Assembly: GCA_028532985.1 (NCBI GenBank)
Contig: JANCIK010000003.1
Span: forward strand, 2,118,001 to 2,182,000
Direction of reading: 5' to 3'
Source: Stropharia rugosoannulata
Lineage: Eukaryota > Basidiomycota > Agaricomycetes > Agaricales > Strophariaceae
Length of the DNA stretch: 64,000 bases
A program made the position numbers and the translations under genes. Position 1 is the first letter of the stretch; every line of letters starts with the position of its first letter. The notes under the pieces are model-generated. The model was not told the origin of the DNA and made no database searches. It saw only the letters and a program-made list of their open reading frames with translations. Shown one piece after another: positions 48,740 through 59,509 of the stretch.

Positions 48740-51700
48740 ATGGCCTCTCGCCGCCTCGCCATCTCGTCTCTGCTGTGTGATGACCGCCCCCCCTTCTCCC
48801 CGCTCGATGCCCTTGTCCACGCCGCCACCGAGGAGCGCCGCCGTCTCGACGACCGCCGCGAGCCCCACCGCGACCCCGACGCCGCCCGCGACCGCCAGCA
48901 CTATCCGCCCTCCATCGCCCACCTCATCTCCCATGACCCCCCCGCCGACCAACGCCCCGCCAAAAAGCCCCGCTTCTCCCCGCCTCCCGACACCGCCCGC
49001 ATCGCCCGCGACAGGGACAAGATGCTCGTCGGCGAGCTCGGCTACGGCCGCACTGACTCCCCCCTCCCCGGGCCCTCCCACCAGCCCCGCAGGCACCCCG
49101 CCCCCCACGGCAGGGTCGCCCTCGCAGACCTCCTCACCACAGACGCTCCCCCGGACCACCGTGTCCGCAGCCCCCCCGGCCGCCGCTCGCCCCCCGGCAG
49201 CCACATTGGCCGCGCCAAGGCTGCCCGCAAGTCCGACGACCACCTCCCGCCCAGAGACGACCTCCGGGTCAAGCAGGAGCAGCGCCCACCATCCTTTGTC
49301 CGCTCCCCCATCCTCGATCTCCTCTCCGACGACCACCGTCCACGCCACGACGACCAACGCCCCAGGCTGCCCCCCGCCGACGAGCCCCGGCCCAGGAAGC
49401 CCGTCTCCAGGGAGCACCCCCAGCCACAGCCAAAACGCCAGCAGGACGATGCCCACGAGTGGTTCCTCCAGCAGTTTGACGAGGAGCCGTCGCCGACCAC
49501 CTCGGCGCCCCCGCACACTCCCTCACCCTCCGCCAGCCCAGTCCTTCCGCTACCCGCCCCACTGGCCCCCGCCAAGCCCTCACCGCCACCACTTCGCTCC
49601 TTGACCCCGGTAACCGCCGCCGTGTCTCTAGAGGAGGAGCTCGAGGAGCTTGTCTCAGACCCCCTCCCTTCTTCCACAGCCGCCGCTACCTCCGTCACAA
49701 AACGAGATCCAGACATCGATATGGAAGTAGATCTCGCCGTCACCGAGCTCGTCGACACCCTCGAGGCCGACTCCCACAGCGTCAAGCACGAGCCGAAGCG
49801 CATGGAGGTCGACGTCGAGGACGAGCTGCTCAGTCTCCTCGACGACACCCCCAAGCCCGCTCCTCCCCCGGCCCACCCTCCCCCGCTCCCTCGACGCATC
49901 CCTTCCTCCTCTTCCTCCGCGGCAACTTCGGCTTCCTCTCACGGCTCGGCTCCCATCCCCTCCGCTACACATTCCCTCTCTCACGGCCCTCCAAAACAGG
50001 CACCACATCAGAATCAGAATCGATCCACAAGCGAGGCTCCTCATGTCTCTCCGGTCCTCCCGACCGCAGCGGCTGCTGTCTCGCCTGTCACTGCCCGCCA
50101 CAATTCGACGCGCCCGGCATCCGAGCGCGGATCTATGCCCCCGCCCGCTTCAACCACTGTGGGCAACAAGAAAAGCACAGACTCCACGCCCGCGCCACAG
50201 CCTGCCACCTCTGCCGCGGCCAAGAAGAAGAAGGACTCCAAGGTGCGTGCTTTCTTATCAGCTTGTCACCGATCATGACCGTCCAGCCCAGGCTGCAAAG
50301 TCCAAGAATGCCACCGTGCCCGCTGCCACTCCTGCGCCCGTGGCCCCGCTGACCAAGAAGCCCCGCCCGCCAGCAAAGAGCAAAAAGGCCACCCCAGCGG
50401 AAACGCTTTCCGCAACGCCACCTGCGTCGGCGCGAGCGCCGAAAGCGCCGACGGCCGGATCGGGCCCCCCGCGGAAGACCGCCCCGTCTGCCTCGCGCTC
50501 GCGCTCCGCCTCTGTTATGCCTGGCCGTGCTTCGGTCGGCCCGGAGGGCGACACGCTCAAGGCCGAGGACGAAGAGTCGGACGGCGCAGCCAACGAGGAC
50601 GATAAGCTCTACTGCGTCTGCAAGACAAAATATGATGAAGATCGCTTCATGATCGCCTGCGACAGGTATGCCCACTGCGGACTGCTTGCATCCTCGTACT
50701 AAAAACAAGCTCTAGGTGCGATGAATGGTACCACACGCAGTGCGTCAAGATGCCCGATCTGGAAGTCGATCTCGTCGACCAGTTTATCTGTCCTCTCTGC
50801 ATAGAGAGTGCGTTCTGTCCTACCACTCTGCCGGCCTGTCGCTGACCCTATCGCAGAATACCCTCATCTCAATCTGCGCACAACGTACAAGACCCGATGC
50901 CTGTATGGCCTGCGCCATCCTGATCCGTCGTCCACGCGCGCGTGCCACAAGGCTGCGCGGGGTGCGTTTTCCAAGTACTGCTCGGACGACTGTGGCGTCA
51001 AGTATATGCAGTCCCGCGTAGACAACTGGGCCAAGAAGGGCGGCAAGCCGGAGAAGCTCTGGGAGACCGTCAAGGGCGCTGAGAAGCGTGAGGGCGTTGT
51101 CTGTGCTGTCCAGCCCGAGGACAGCGACGCCGAAGACGTCAAGCCTCCTGTTCCAAACGGCGTTGTCACTGCTGAAGTCAAACCCAAGGCGGAGGACGAG
51201 GACAACGTGAAACAGAGTCCCAAGGCTGCGCCGCCCGCCCTGCAGAGGAGCAAGTATCCCCAGTTCAAGACACGCGTGGTGCCACCAAGCAAGTCGAAGA
51301 TTGCACGAGAGACGGAGAGGCTGAACGGGCTACTCGATGCGGTCATCAAGATGCGCGAGGACATCAAGCGTGGAATGGAGATCGTTGTGTGGCGCGAGCG
51401 TCTGTTGCAGCTTGCGACCGAGCGCGCAGAGTCCATTGGCCAATGCGGCTGGGACCAGCGTCTGTGCATGGACGACGACGAGTGGGCAGAGGCTGCAGAG
51501 AACGTGATAGAGAGCTACGATGGCGCCATTGCCCGCGCTGAGGCGGTGAAGCAGGCCGCAGACGATGGCGAGATGGAGGTGGATGGCACGGACGAGCAGT
51601 GGTGGTGTCCGGGGAAGAAAGTATGTGACCGTCATCAGGGGTACGTTCTACTGTTGCTGCTACTTCAGACGCTTACTGACAATGGTACAGATGGCAAGCT

Positions 51701-51994
51701 GTGCGGCATAAGGATGTGTCCAAGGAGAAGGAGAAGAAGGAGGAGGCGCTGGCCAAGCTCACGACGCGAGAGCGCGAGATCCGGAAACGTATCGAGGACA
51801 TGCTCGATCCACACAACCAGACAAATGGTAGCAATGGGGCGACCCACAATGGCACGAAGGACGCTGCGGCGCATGGCCCACTCAAGTCATCCAACGTCAA
51901 GCCGTCCGTGAATGGGCATTCCAAGACCAAAGCGGCCGCGGCGTCCGGAGACGCGCAGAAAAAGGGCAAGAAACGTAAAGCACCTGCCTCATGA
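48740..51994 (+). CDS. SPP1: PHD-finger COMPASS subunit, Spp1/CXXC1-like
   Basis: Five exons: 48740-50242, 50292-50665, 50716-50807, 50857-51640, 51691-51994; 1018 aa. A PHD finger (about 607-657: LYCVCKTKYDEDRFMIACDR then CDEWYHTQC and CPLC) is followed by the second cysteine cluster typical of Spp1/CXXC1 (KTRCLYGL...RACHKA...SKYCSDDCGVKYM). The C-terminal part includes CDRHQGWQAV and a charged coiled coil (KEKEKKEEALAKLTTRERE). Spp1 recruits the Set1 H3K4 methyltransferase complex to H3K4me2/3 and links it to meiotic recombination in yeast. The N-terminal roughly 600 residues are disordered, Pro/Arg/Ser-rich, much longer than in yeast. Confidence 0.88.
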
Positions 51995-52330
51995 TCTGCC
52001 CGATATTTTATATTGGACTTGTTATATACGACAATTCGATGACTGTTATGATCTCGGATACCTTTTTAATTCCCTTCGCATGTACCATTTCTCCCGCCCT
52101 ACTCGACCCCGCATTGCAATTTTCTATGTTATAGTCGTTTTATTCCCCCTTTTTTCTTCTTGTCCAATCAATTTTTTGTCCCTCTTGTATGATATCAGTC
52201 GCGCCATGTAGCTCATACATATCGGTCTGCAGTAATGTTTTCCCCCTCTTGCAAGTCTGTGTATATAGATAATATTCTACAGTCATGGATCTGGGCCGGC
52301 AGTGGTAGTTTTTAAGTAAAAATTAAGAGA
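51995..52330. other. Convergent intergenic spacer
   Basis: 336 bp between the SPP1 and LSM1 stops, T-rich (52115-52180), suits two transcript ends. No gene seen. Confidence 0.5.
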
Positions 52331-53013
52331 TCAGTAGCCATCGCCCTCGCCGCCCTCCTTGCAGAAGCCCTTCTGCTCGTACAGAATCTGCGACTTGATT
52401 TCCTCGCGCTCCTTTTTCGCCTCGGTTTCTTCTTTGTGGTACTGGCTGAGCACCTGGTAGTCGACCTGCTTCAGCGGGACGTCGTCTTCCCTGTCCAGGT
52501 CCTGCCGTGCACAATATTCGTTAGTGTATGTGGATGGGCAGACGAACATGGCATTGGAAATGCTACACACAATCTCGCCCAGGAGGACTACGTTCTCGCC
52601 ACGAATGATGAAGACGCCGTGCCAGCTCTCCGCGAACGCATTCCCGTGATATATCCGCTCGACGGTGTCCTCGAGCACGAGGTTAGCTGTAGGGTCGGCC
52701 GGCCGGTGTCAGCGCATGTACGTGTGGACCATAACAGCGGAGGGCTCACCGAACTGGTCGTACGTGCGCAGGACGCCATGGAGTTTCCTGCCGTCGCGGA
52801 GGATGACAAGCATCTTTCCTAGGCAGAAGGTAGCATGGCGGGCAGGGCGGCGGTGGCGGCGGCGGTGGGTTGGGATGGGGGCGGGCGAGGGAAGCAGGGG
52901 AAAGGAAGGGCTGCTCAGGATGGAACGAGAGACGGGCGATGACGGTTGGCAGACGTACTGTCCACACAATCTACTAGCGAGCCGGAGGTGGTGAATGGGA
53001 TCAGCGAGTCCAT
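52331..53013 (-). CDS. LSM1: Lsm1, mRNA decapping-complex Sm-like protein
   Basis: Four exons: 53013-52959, 52818-52750, 52686-52571, 52501-52331; 136 aa. Sm1 motif [28 protein letters not shown] and Sm2 motif GVFIIRGENVVLLGEI are present, and the Lsm1-specific C-terminal helix follows (DLDREDDVPLKQVDYQVL...). The N-terminus reads DSLIPFTTSGSLVDCVDR. Lsm1 forms the cytoplasmic Lsm1-7 ring with Pat1 and promotes decapping and 3'-end protection. Its length is that of human LSM1 (133 aa). Confidence 0.94.
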
Positions 53014-53143
53014 GGCGCGGGGGTAATGGGTGCTCAGAGCACAAGGTGACGGTTATGTCTCGAGAGGCCCAAACGCGAGCGCCTTGGTCGCCTTCCTTTG
53101 CCGTCGGCGTGTCGTGATTGCTCGCCGTGGCATCGTAACAACA

Positions 53144-53234
53144 GCTGGAATGGCCGAGTCGTTAAGGCGAGTGATTTGAATATCTCATTATCACTTGGTG
53201 TTTCACCGCGTAGGTTCAAATCCTGCTTCCAGCG
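53144..53234 (+). tRNA. tRNA-Ser (anticodon UGA) with 9-nt intron
   Basis: Acceptor stem GCTGGAA (53144-53150) pairs with TTCCAGC (53227-53233), with a G discriminator. D arm GCCGAGTCGTTAAGGC. Anticodon stem AGTGA (53170-53174) pairs with TCACT (53191-53195); the anticodon TGA is at 53177-53179. A 9-nt intron, 53181-53189 (tatctcatt), sits after position 37, the canonical site. A long variable arm (GGTG TTT CACC) and T arm GTAGG-TTCAAAT-CCTGC confirm a serine tRNA. A T run (53238-53242) follows as a pol III terminator. A and B box sequences (GGCCGAGTCG, GGTTCAAATCC) are present. Confidence 0.92.
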
Positions 53235-53420
53235 AATCTTTTTGCCTTTCTCTCTATTTTTTGGCGTGACTTTGCAACCGTATACTAACTTTGTACTTTA
53301 TAGAATTATTCAAGTTTTGAAACTAGTCCTTGCTAACTGGTGTCTGCTCAAGTCTTGGTGTCGTTGCACTGTTGTATTCAGTAGTCGTTATAATCCGATC
53401 CATTGCCTCTATAAATTACA

Positions 53421-53859
53421 TCATGCGGTAGTCGTCTGCCCAGCATACTCCCACTGTCCGGGCTCTGGCTTCTCCTCCAGTGGCTCCCAACTGCCGTCCA
53501 CGTTAGCCATATACCAAAGAGATGACTGTTGAGACTTACGCTTTCCATTCCACCATCTTGGCTGCGAGCTTCAGCTCGTCGTTGGCAATGTCTATTGACT
53601 CCTCGATTTGTCCCTCCTTCAGCAGAGTCTCTGCCGCACTGACGCTACCCTCTGCAATCTTGACCATGTTGAGTTTGTTGCGCACAAGGGCCTCGACGCC
53701 CTGGCGGTAGACGGATGTTTGCGGGATGGCCGAGAGCGTCTCGAGGGTCGCGGTGTATGTCTTTACGAGCTCGGGGAGGGGGTCTGGGTGGACATTGAGG
53801 CCGTAGATGCCCGTCGTCCTTTTGGCAACGTTGAGGAGGGGGCGGGTGAGGCGGAACAT
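53421..53859 (-). CDS. Complex I accessory subunit NDUFA5 (B13) homologue
   Basis: Exons 53859-53540 and 53490-53421; 129 aa. TTGIYGLNVHPDPLPELVKTY is the conserved start of the ETC_C1_NDUFA5 family, followed by helices (SVYRQGVEALVRNKLNMVKIAEG, AETLLKEGQIEESIDIANDELKL) and the end KAWEPLEEKPEPGQWEYAG. It is a helical subunit of the matrix arm of complex I. The start at 53859 gives a short basic N-terminus (MFRLTRPLLNVAKR). The first 15 residues are positively charged, fitting mitochondrial import. Head-to-head with the bL32m gene; 90 bp between starts. Confidence 0.93.
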
Positions 53860-53949
53860 GGCTGGCGGAGTTGAAGTGCGCGCTGGGCAGACGTGACTGC
53901 TTGGGAGCGCGCGGCGGAGTGTGAATTTTAATTTCTTGCTCTCGCTGCC
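53860..53949. promoter_or_regulatory. 90-bp divergent promoter of two mitochondrial genes
   Basis: The NDUFA5 (-) and bL32m (+) start codons are 90 bp apart, so a complex I subunit and a mitoribosomal protein share one short promoter. No TATA box is apparent. Co-regulation is inference. Confidence 0.5.
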
Positions 53950-54314
53950 ATGGCCTCGCTCGCCCTCGGACGCGCCCTGCTGCCCCAATGGCCCGCCTTC
54001 AACCTCGCCATTCCCTCCATCCAGTCCATCCTTGACCTCTTTCCCCCCTTCCTCCTCGCCGTCCCCAAGTCAAAGACCTCCCACTCCCGCAAGGCTATGC
54101 GCAGCGCCAACAAGGGCCTCAAGGACAAGCAGAGTTCGTATGCCCCCTTTTAGCAGACGCGCATCATACTCATATTTCTCTAGACATCACCAACTGTCCC
54201 GGCTGCGGCGGCGTCAAGCTCGCCCACCACATCTGCCCCAACTGCTACAGCCAGGTCTCGCGCAAATGGAAGACAGAGCAAAAGTGGCAGGGCGACTTGC
54301 CCGACCACTCGTGA
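53950..54314 (+). CDS. MRPL32: Mitochondrial ribosomal protein bL32m
   Basis: Exons 53950-54133 and 54184-54314; 104 aa. KSKTSHSRKAMRSANKGLKDK is the bL32 core, followed by the zinc-binding NCPGCGGVKLAHHICPNCY with four cysteines, and YSQVSRKWK. The first 35 residues are hydrophobic and form the presequence cleaved by the m-AAA protease in yeast, which controls mitoribosome assembly. Part of the large mitoribosomal subunit. Confidence 0.93.
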
Positions 54315-54654
54315 CGGCACCCATGTCTTCTCGTGCGTCTTGTATGCGCCTCATTCACCATTCCCCACTTCTCATCGCTCCCCCAGAACCCGTGCTCCGC
54401 GCAAAAGTACTCGGCATGCCCCAAACCAGATTCCGTACTGCCCCTTCCAGCTCCCCCGTGAGCCCATTGCAAGGCGTCCGTACAGTCAGCGTGTCTCTGG
54501 CTAGAAGTAATCAGTTACCTGTACTATACCTTCCAGAATTTACTTAATTCTCATAGTCCGCACGAGGCACCGTGTGCCGGATCTGAGCCGCCACTCACAT
54601 GGGAATATAGGCATTTAAGCGTTCATTTCTACCCTTCCTCTCAACGTTCATCCA
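54315..54654. other. Intergenic, no gene seen
   Basis: 340 bp between the bL32m stop and the thiolase start, same strand. The plus frame remains open here (from 53921) but does not look like protein. It should hold a transcript end and a promoter. Confidence 0.45.
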
Positions 54655-56370
54655 ATGCTCCACGTTCCGTTCCTCAAACGCGCTTTCTTTCCACCCCTCG
54701 CACGGGCTGCTAGCTCTGCCCGTCCAAAGGGCCTCTCTGCCATCCTTGAGAAGCGCCCGGAAGATGTGGTCATAACCTTTGCCAAACGCACTGCAGTGGG
54801 AAGGGCGAAGAAGGGCCAGCTTAAAGATTCTCCCGTCGACGAGATGCTCCATGCTCTGTTCAAGGTTGTGCACCATTGACTCTTAGCCTAACTGTTTTCT
54901 GAATCGCCGCAGGCTGCCCTTGCTGAGACGAAGCTCGACCCGTCCAAGATAGACGACATCTGCGTTGGTGTGTATTTCTGGATGCGCTTCCCAACCAGTG
55001 TTATTGAGAAACCGATCGCCTAGCGACCTGCCATCCACCTTCACCGCTGTATATCTCACGAGCAGCCGCAATCGCGGCTGGAATTCCTGCAGAGGTTCCT
55101 ATCTCTACTGTGAACAGGTTGTGCTCGTCAGGGCTTATGGCCATCCGGAATATTGCCCATGCCATCCAAGTGGGCGAATCATCGCTTGGCTTAGCTGCCG
55201 GTGCAGAGAGCATGAGTTTAAAGTCAGTTGCCTCACAGTTGTAGTGCGGAAGAGAGCTGAGATAGGTGTTCAGCCCGCGTCCGTCGCCTGAAGTTGTCGC
55301 GCAAGTGTCAGAGCACCCCCAGGCATATGATTGCATGCAGGCAAATATAACTCTGACATTCACGCCCGTGTAGTTGCTAATCTGTTTATAGCCCATGGGT
55401 TGGACTTCAGAAATGGTAGCACAGACTTACCAGGTCTCCCGCAAGACGCAAGACGAGTACGCTTTTATCTCTCATAGTAGAGCCAACAAGGTACCGATTA
55501 CTATACCTGCTCAGGCTCTTACTAAACTCGCGTCGTACAGGCCGTAGCCAATGGCATTTTCGCTGATGAAATCATCCCAATTGAATTGAATGGGAAGGTT
55601 ATTGCAGTTGACGACACAATTAGGCCTGGTGTAACATTGGAAGGTCTCGGTGCTCTGAAGCCCGCGTTCCCGCAATGGGGAGAGTCTTCTACCACTGCAG
55701 GCAATGCCAGTGGCGTTGGTGATGGCGCTGGTCTATGTATTTTGACTTCTCGTGCTCGCGCGGAAGCCGAAGGCATGCCAATCCTGGGCAAATATGTTAC
55801 TTCTGCTGTTGTTGGTAAGTCGCGCTCATTTATACGAATACGACACTGCTTCGCTAAGAGCACTAGGCGTCGAGCCCAGGTATATGGGAATCTCCCCCAT
55901 TTACGCCATCCCCAAAGTGCTGGAGCATGCCGGCCTAACTAAGGAAGATGTCGACGTTTACGAGGTGACAATTAGATCCCTCTATCCAGAAATATCGCTA
56001 ACAACACGGACTTCCAGATCAACGAAGCTTTTGCGTCCCAGTTTGCGTACTGTGTAGAACAATTGGGCATTCCCATCAAGAAGATTAATCCCAAGTGCGT
56101 GTTACAAAGCCTCTGAGATACTTTGAAAGAACCAACTGTCGATACAGTGGAGGAGCAATCGCGATCTCACACCCTCTTGCCATGAGTAAGTAATATCTTC
56201 AGTTTATGGGTACCAAGATTCACGGTACTTTCCCAGCGGGTATCCGTCAATTAGTCACCGGTCTGGCAGAGTTGAGAAGAAGGCACAATGGCCGGGTTCT
56301 GTGTACAAGCATGTGCATCGGAAGTGGGATGGGAGCAGCGGGTATCTTCGTGAACGAAGCCTCACGATGA
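54655..56370 (+). CDS. 3-ketoacyl-CoA thiolase
   Basis: Ten exons: 54655-54864, 54913-54967, 55024-55222, 55274-55340, 55392-55490, 55541-55814, 55867-55964, 56018-56094, 56148-56185, 56237-56370; 416 aa. The nucleophile C122 lies in STVNRLCSSGL and the acid C399 in CIGSGMGAAGIF; NEAFASQF is intact. The His loop reads GGAIAISHPLAMTG (H368), where most thiolases have GGAIALGHPLGATG. Thiolases cleave 3-ketoacyl-CoA in beta-oxidation. I see no PTS1 at the C-terminus (EASR) and no obvious PTS2 in the N-terminus (MLHVPFLKRAFFPPLARAA), which instead is basic and hydrophobic. Intron 4 has a GC donor (GCAAAT at 55341). Compartment is uncertain. Confidence 0.88.
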
Positions 56371-56958
56371 TTAGGGGGGGAAACCAGATAATTATTGGGC
56401 ATGAGGTCAAAGTAGTACATATGTAGGATAAAACGTAGGGATACCTAAATGAAGGTTGGTTAGTAAATGTCAGGAACTGATATGCAAGAAGCAAATTTCC
56501 TCAGAAAGTCATTGATGTCATTGACACGCCGTACGAATACGACGTAGCAAATCGACTAAGAGGTGCCAATTGGTTGAAATATATTACAACACTCGTCACA
56601 GAAAATAAAGCGAGAAGAGACAAGACGAAATGCGCGTACTAACCTTGATTGAGCTCATCGCCACCCGACCTCAACTTCAACAACGTCCCAACACGATCTT
56701 GACACGACCAGACAGCAGCGGAGGACGACGAGGGAAACGTCAAGAGACGGCGAAAACTTATATAGGCGTGACAGTCACGTGTCCGGGAATTAGCGGAAAC
56801 AACTGTGTAGCTATCAAGCCACCGATCTCATTGGCTCCCCGTATTATCGGCACCGTCCTCGACACTCACGCCAGCAAGGTACGAATTTTTGCCTCGTCGC
56901 CGTCCGTAGTGTCGCTAACGCAATGTAAAATGATGAGTTAGAGCCTTAACCAGCAAAT
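56371..56958 (+). promoter_or_regulatory. RPS3 promoter with TATA box and probable 5' UTR intron
   Basis: 588 bp between the thiolase and RPS3. A TATATA at 56759-56764 lies about 115 bp before a donor agcaag|GTACGA (56879) whose acceptor ttaaccag ends at 56953, 5 nt before the ATG; the 75-bp intron includes a cttaac branch-like word. The first 250 bp are thiolase 3' sequence. Confidence 0.55.
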
Positions 56959-57902
56959 ATGTCGGCCCAGATCAGCAAAAAAAGAAAGTTCGTGGCCGAC
57001 GGTGTCTTCCGCGCCGAATTGAACGAATTCTTCACCCGTGAGCTCGCGGAGGAGGGCTACTCTGGCTGCGATGTCCGTGTGACCCATGCTCGCACTGAGG
57101 TCGGTGCATTTTTTGCCGATTTTTGAGCCCCAATTTAAGGCGAGAATCAGATCATCATCCGTGCCACCCACACCCAGGAAGTCCTCGGCGAGAAGGGACG
57201 CCGCATCCGTGAACTTACCGCCCTCGTCCAAAAGCGCTTCAAGTTCCCCGAGAACTCGCTTGAACTCTACGCCGAGAAGGTCCAATACCGTGGCCTCTCT
57301 GCCATCGCTCAGTGCGAGAGTTTGAGGTACAAGCTCCTCGGCGGTCTTGCCGTCCGTCGGTATGTGCCTTGATTCCAATGCTCTATCGGCCGTGTTGATT
57401 GACTTTATACTTAGTGCGTGCTATGGTGTTCTCCGTTTCGTTATGGAGTCCGGCGCCAAGGGCTGCGAAGTTGTCGTCTCTGGAAAGATTCGTGCCGCCC
57501 GTGCCAAGTCGATGAAGTTCACCGATGGATTCATGATCCACTCTGGTCAACCCGCTCGCGACTTCGTTGACTATGCCGTCCGACACGTCCTCCTCCGTCA
57601 GGGTGTCCTCGGAATCAAGGTCAAGATGTACGTCATTTCCAGATGATTATGTTTTACAATTACCTGACCATCCTTTTAGCATGAAGGCCTACGATCCCGA
57701 GGGTCAACTCGGACCCCGCACTCCCCTCCCCGATTCCGTCCAAATCCTCGAACCCCCCGTTGACAAAATCGTCTCTGAGCCCTCATCGGAGCAGCGCGAG
57801 CCCGCCATCCCCGTTGCTGCCGCGCCTGTGTCTGAGGAGTTCGCTACCGCTGATGCTGGTTTCCAACAACCCGAGGCCTACGCTGAGCAACCTGTATTCT
57901 GA
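56959..57902 (+). CDS. RPS3: 40S ribosomal protein uS3
   Basis: Four exons: 56959-57099, 57151-57359, 57415-57627, 57680-57902; 261 aa. The KH domain ([20 protein letters not shown], GxxG as GEKG) and the S3 C domain ([36 protein letters not shown]) are complete. uS3 lines the mRNA entry channel. The C-terminal tail (about 215-261) is Pro/Glu-rich, as in other fungi. Very C-biased codon use fits high expression. Confidence 0.96.
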
Positions 57903-59509
57903 TCTGCTTTCTTATTTCTCCTCGATGATTACGGCAATGCATATATGCTGGCATTTGGATCTCGTCTTTTGACGATGTATATACCTAAGTGAACGAGTGA
58001 TTTGAGCCACACTGCTGTCAGTTTCGTTAGTTTATGGTGTCAGATAAGGCGACGTTCGAGATGTCCATCCGAAGCACCCGCCCGCCGCCGTTAACTTGTT
58101 AGATCTTTCAAAAAAGTTGAGTGTTATGTAAACTATTCTCAAGTTGGAGTCAAAGGTTGTAGCAGTATATGGGGCAATCGTAAATGGATCATAATCTTCC
58201 TGAAGGTACCCGAAGGTATCTTGACCCCGCTCATATGGCCATTGAAGCTTTGATGTGGTATTAACGGGTTAAATGGATTCCACGTTTTGAGGGAACATAC
58301 GTTTCTCAGAGTGGATAATTCATCAGGGCAATTTTCTGTCCAGAATTTCACGAAGCAAACGGCGACACGGAAAGTGATATAACAGGGTGAGCGCTTCATA
58401 GCAGAAGTCATGAAGAATTCCATTCAAAGATTGGAATTAAAGCACAGAGTGGAAGTTGGCTGTAGTTTATATGTACTCTGGTGTAATTGAGAAGCAGTCC
58501 TAACTACGTCACGGATCCACTTTGCTTGAATCGTCTTCGTTTATATATTTTAATCCATGGTCTATACCACGGACATTTATCCATAATTCAAATGGTAACC
58601 CATGGGATCGGTCCATGTAAAATGAGAAACGTTGCCTTTGCAATAACAGAAGACGCCTAGATGGAGTGCATCGGATAGTGTCCCAAAGGGTTCGGAAGAT
58701 CCAATGCTATCTCTCGCCATCGATAGCAGACCTGAGAAATGGCAAATGTATGTAGATAATACTGACTCTGTGAGAGACAATGTGAAGGTCGCGGGCGTAG
58801 AGGGAAATGGTACAAAGCATCTCAGTCGATAAAACAAACATCTTTTGGACGGTGCCTGTGTCGAAGGCTGATCAGGCTGGGGCGCTAAAGTCATCACGCT
58901 CAACTGCGAAGGCAGAGATTGCTCTTTCTTCTGATCTGAGTCTCTTGGGAGGCCATGGTTCTCACCTCTTGTTGGGTGTGTTGGAGAACAAATGAACTCG
59001 TGGTTAGTGAGGCCTTGAGGGTGCGTGTAGGGCCATGTGTGGCCTCGGTGGCAATATGCGCAGCATCATGTTGATGCAGATCAGCACGGCATGGAACATC
59101 AAGTGCACTCAATCTATGTTCATACAAACCATTCAAACACCATCCGGGGATGAAGTAAAGATGAAACTAATTTTGGCTTAATCCATGGTGGATGCAAGGT
59201 GACTGGTGCCTCGACTGTCGAACATGAAAGTTGACCACTTCCGAACGAGGCTACAAATGCGACACAGACGTACACTTCGCAAGGGCGAATTCTAATAAGT
59301 ATACGGATATGCTAACTGTGAAGGAGCGTGTGTGGAGATCCTGCATCGGTAAAGAACGTGTAAGAGTTGGGCAATTAAATGATGGATATAGAGATATAAA
59401 AAAAGTGGAGGAGGAAGCGTGTACATAATAGAGTGAGTAGACGGCTTGAGATACATATGAAAACTGTTGTAACAGACGAAAAAAAATGGGAACGACCTGC
59501 ATAAACATA
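57903..59509. other. 1.6 kb stretch without a supported gene
   Basis: Minus-strand frames at 58139-58423 (94 aa), 58577-58903 (108 aa) and 58900-59136 (78 aa) lie in series and could be exons or remnants of one gene, but I could not join them into a recognisable protein. 58018-58060 and 59150-59230 are plain spacer. The region also holds the transcript ends of RPS3 and the lyase gene. Confidence 0.4.

Noticed and set aside
48737..49899. Two long minus-strand frames (259 and 285 codons) under SPP1
   Set aside because: Complement of the Pro/Arg/Ser-rich first exon; they consist mostly of Gly, Arg and Val without any motif.
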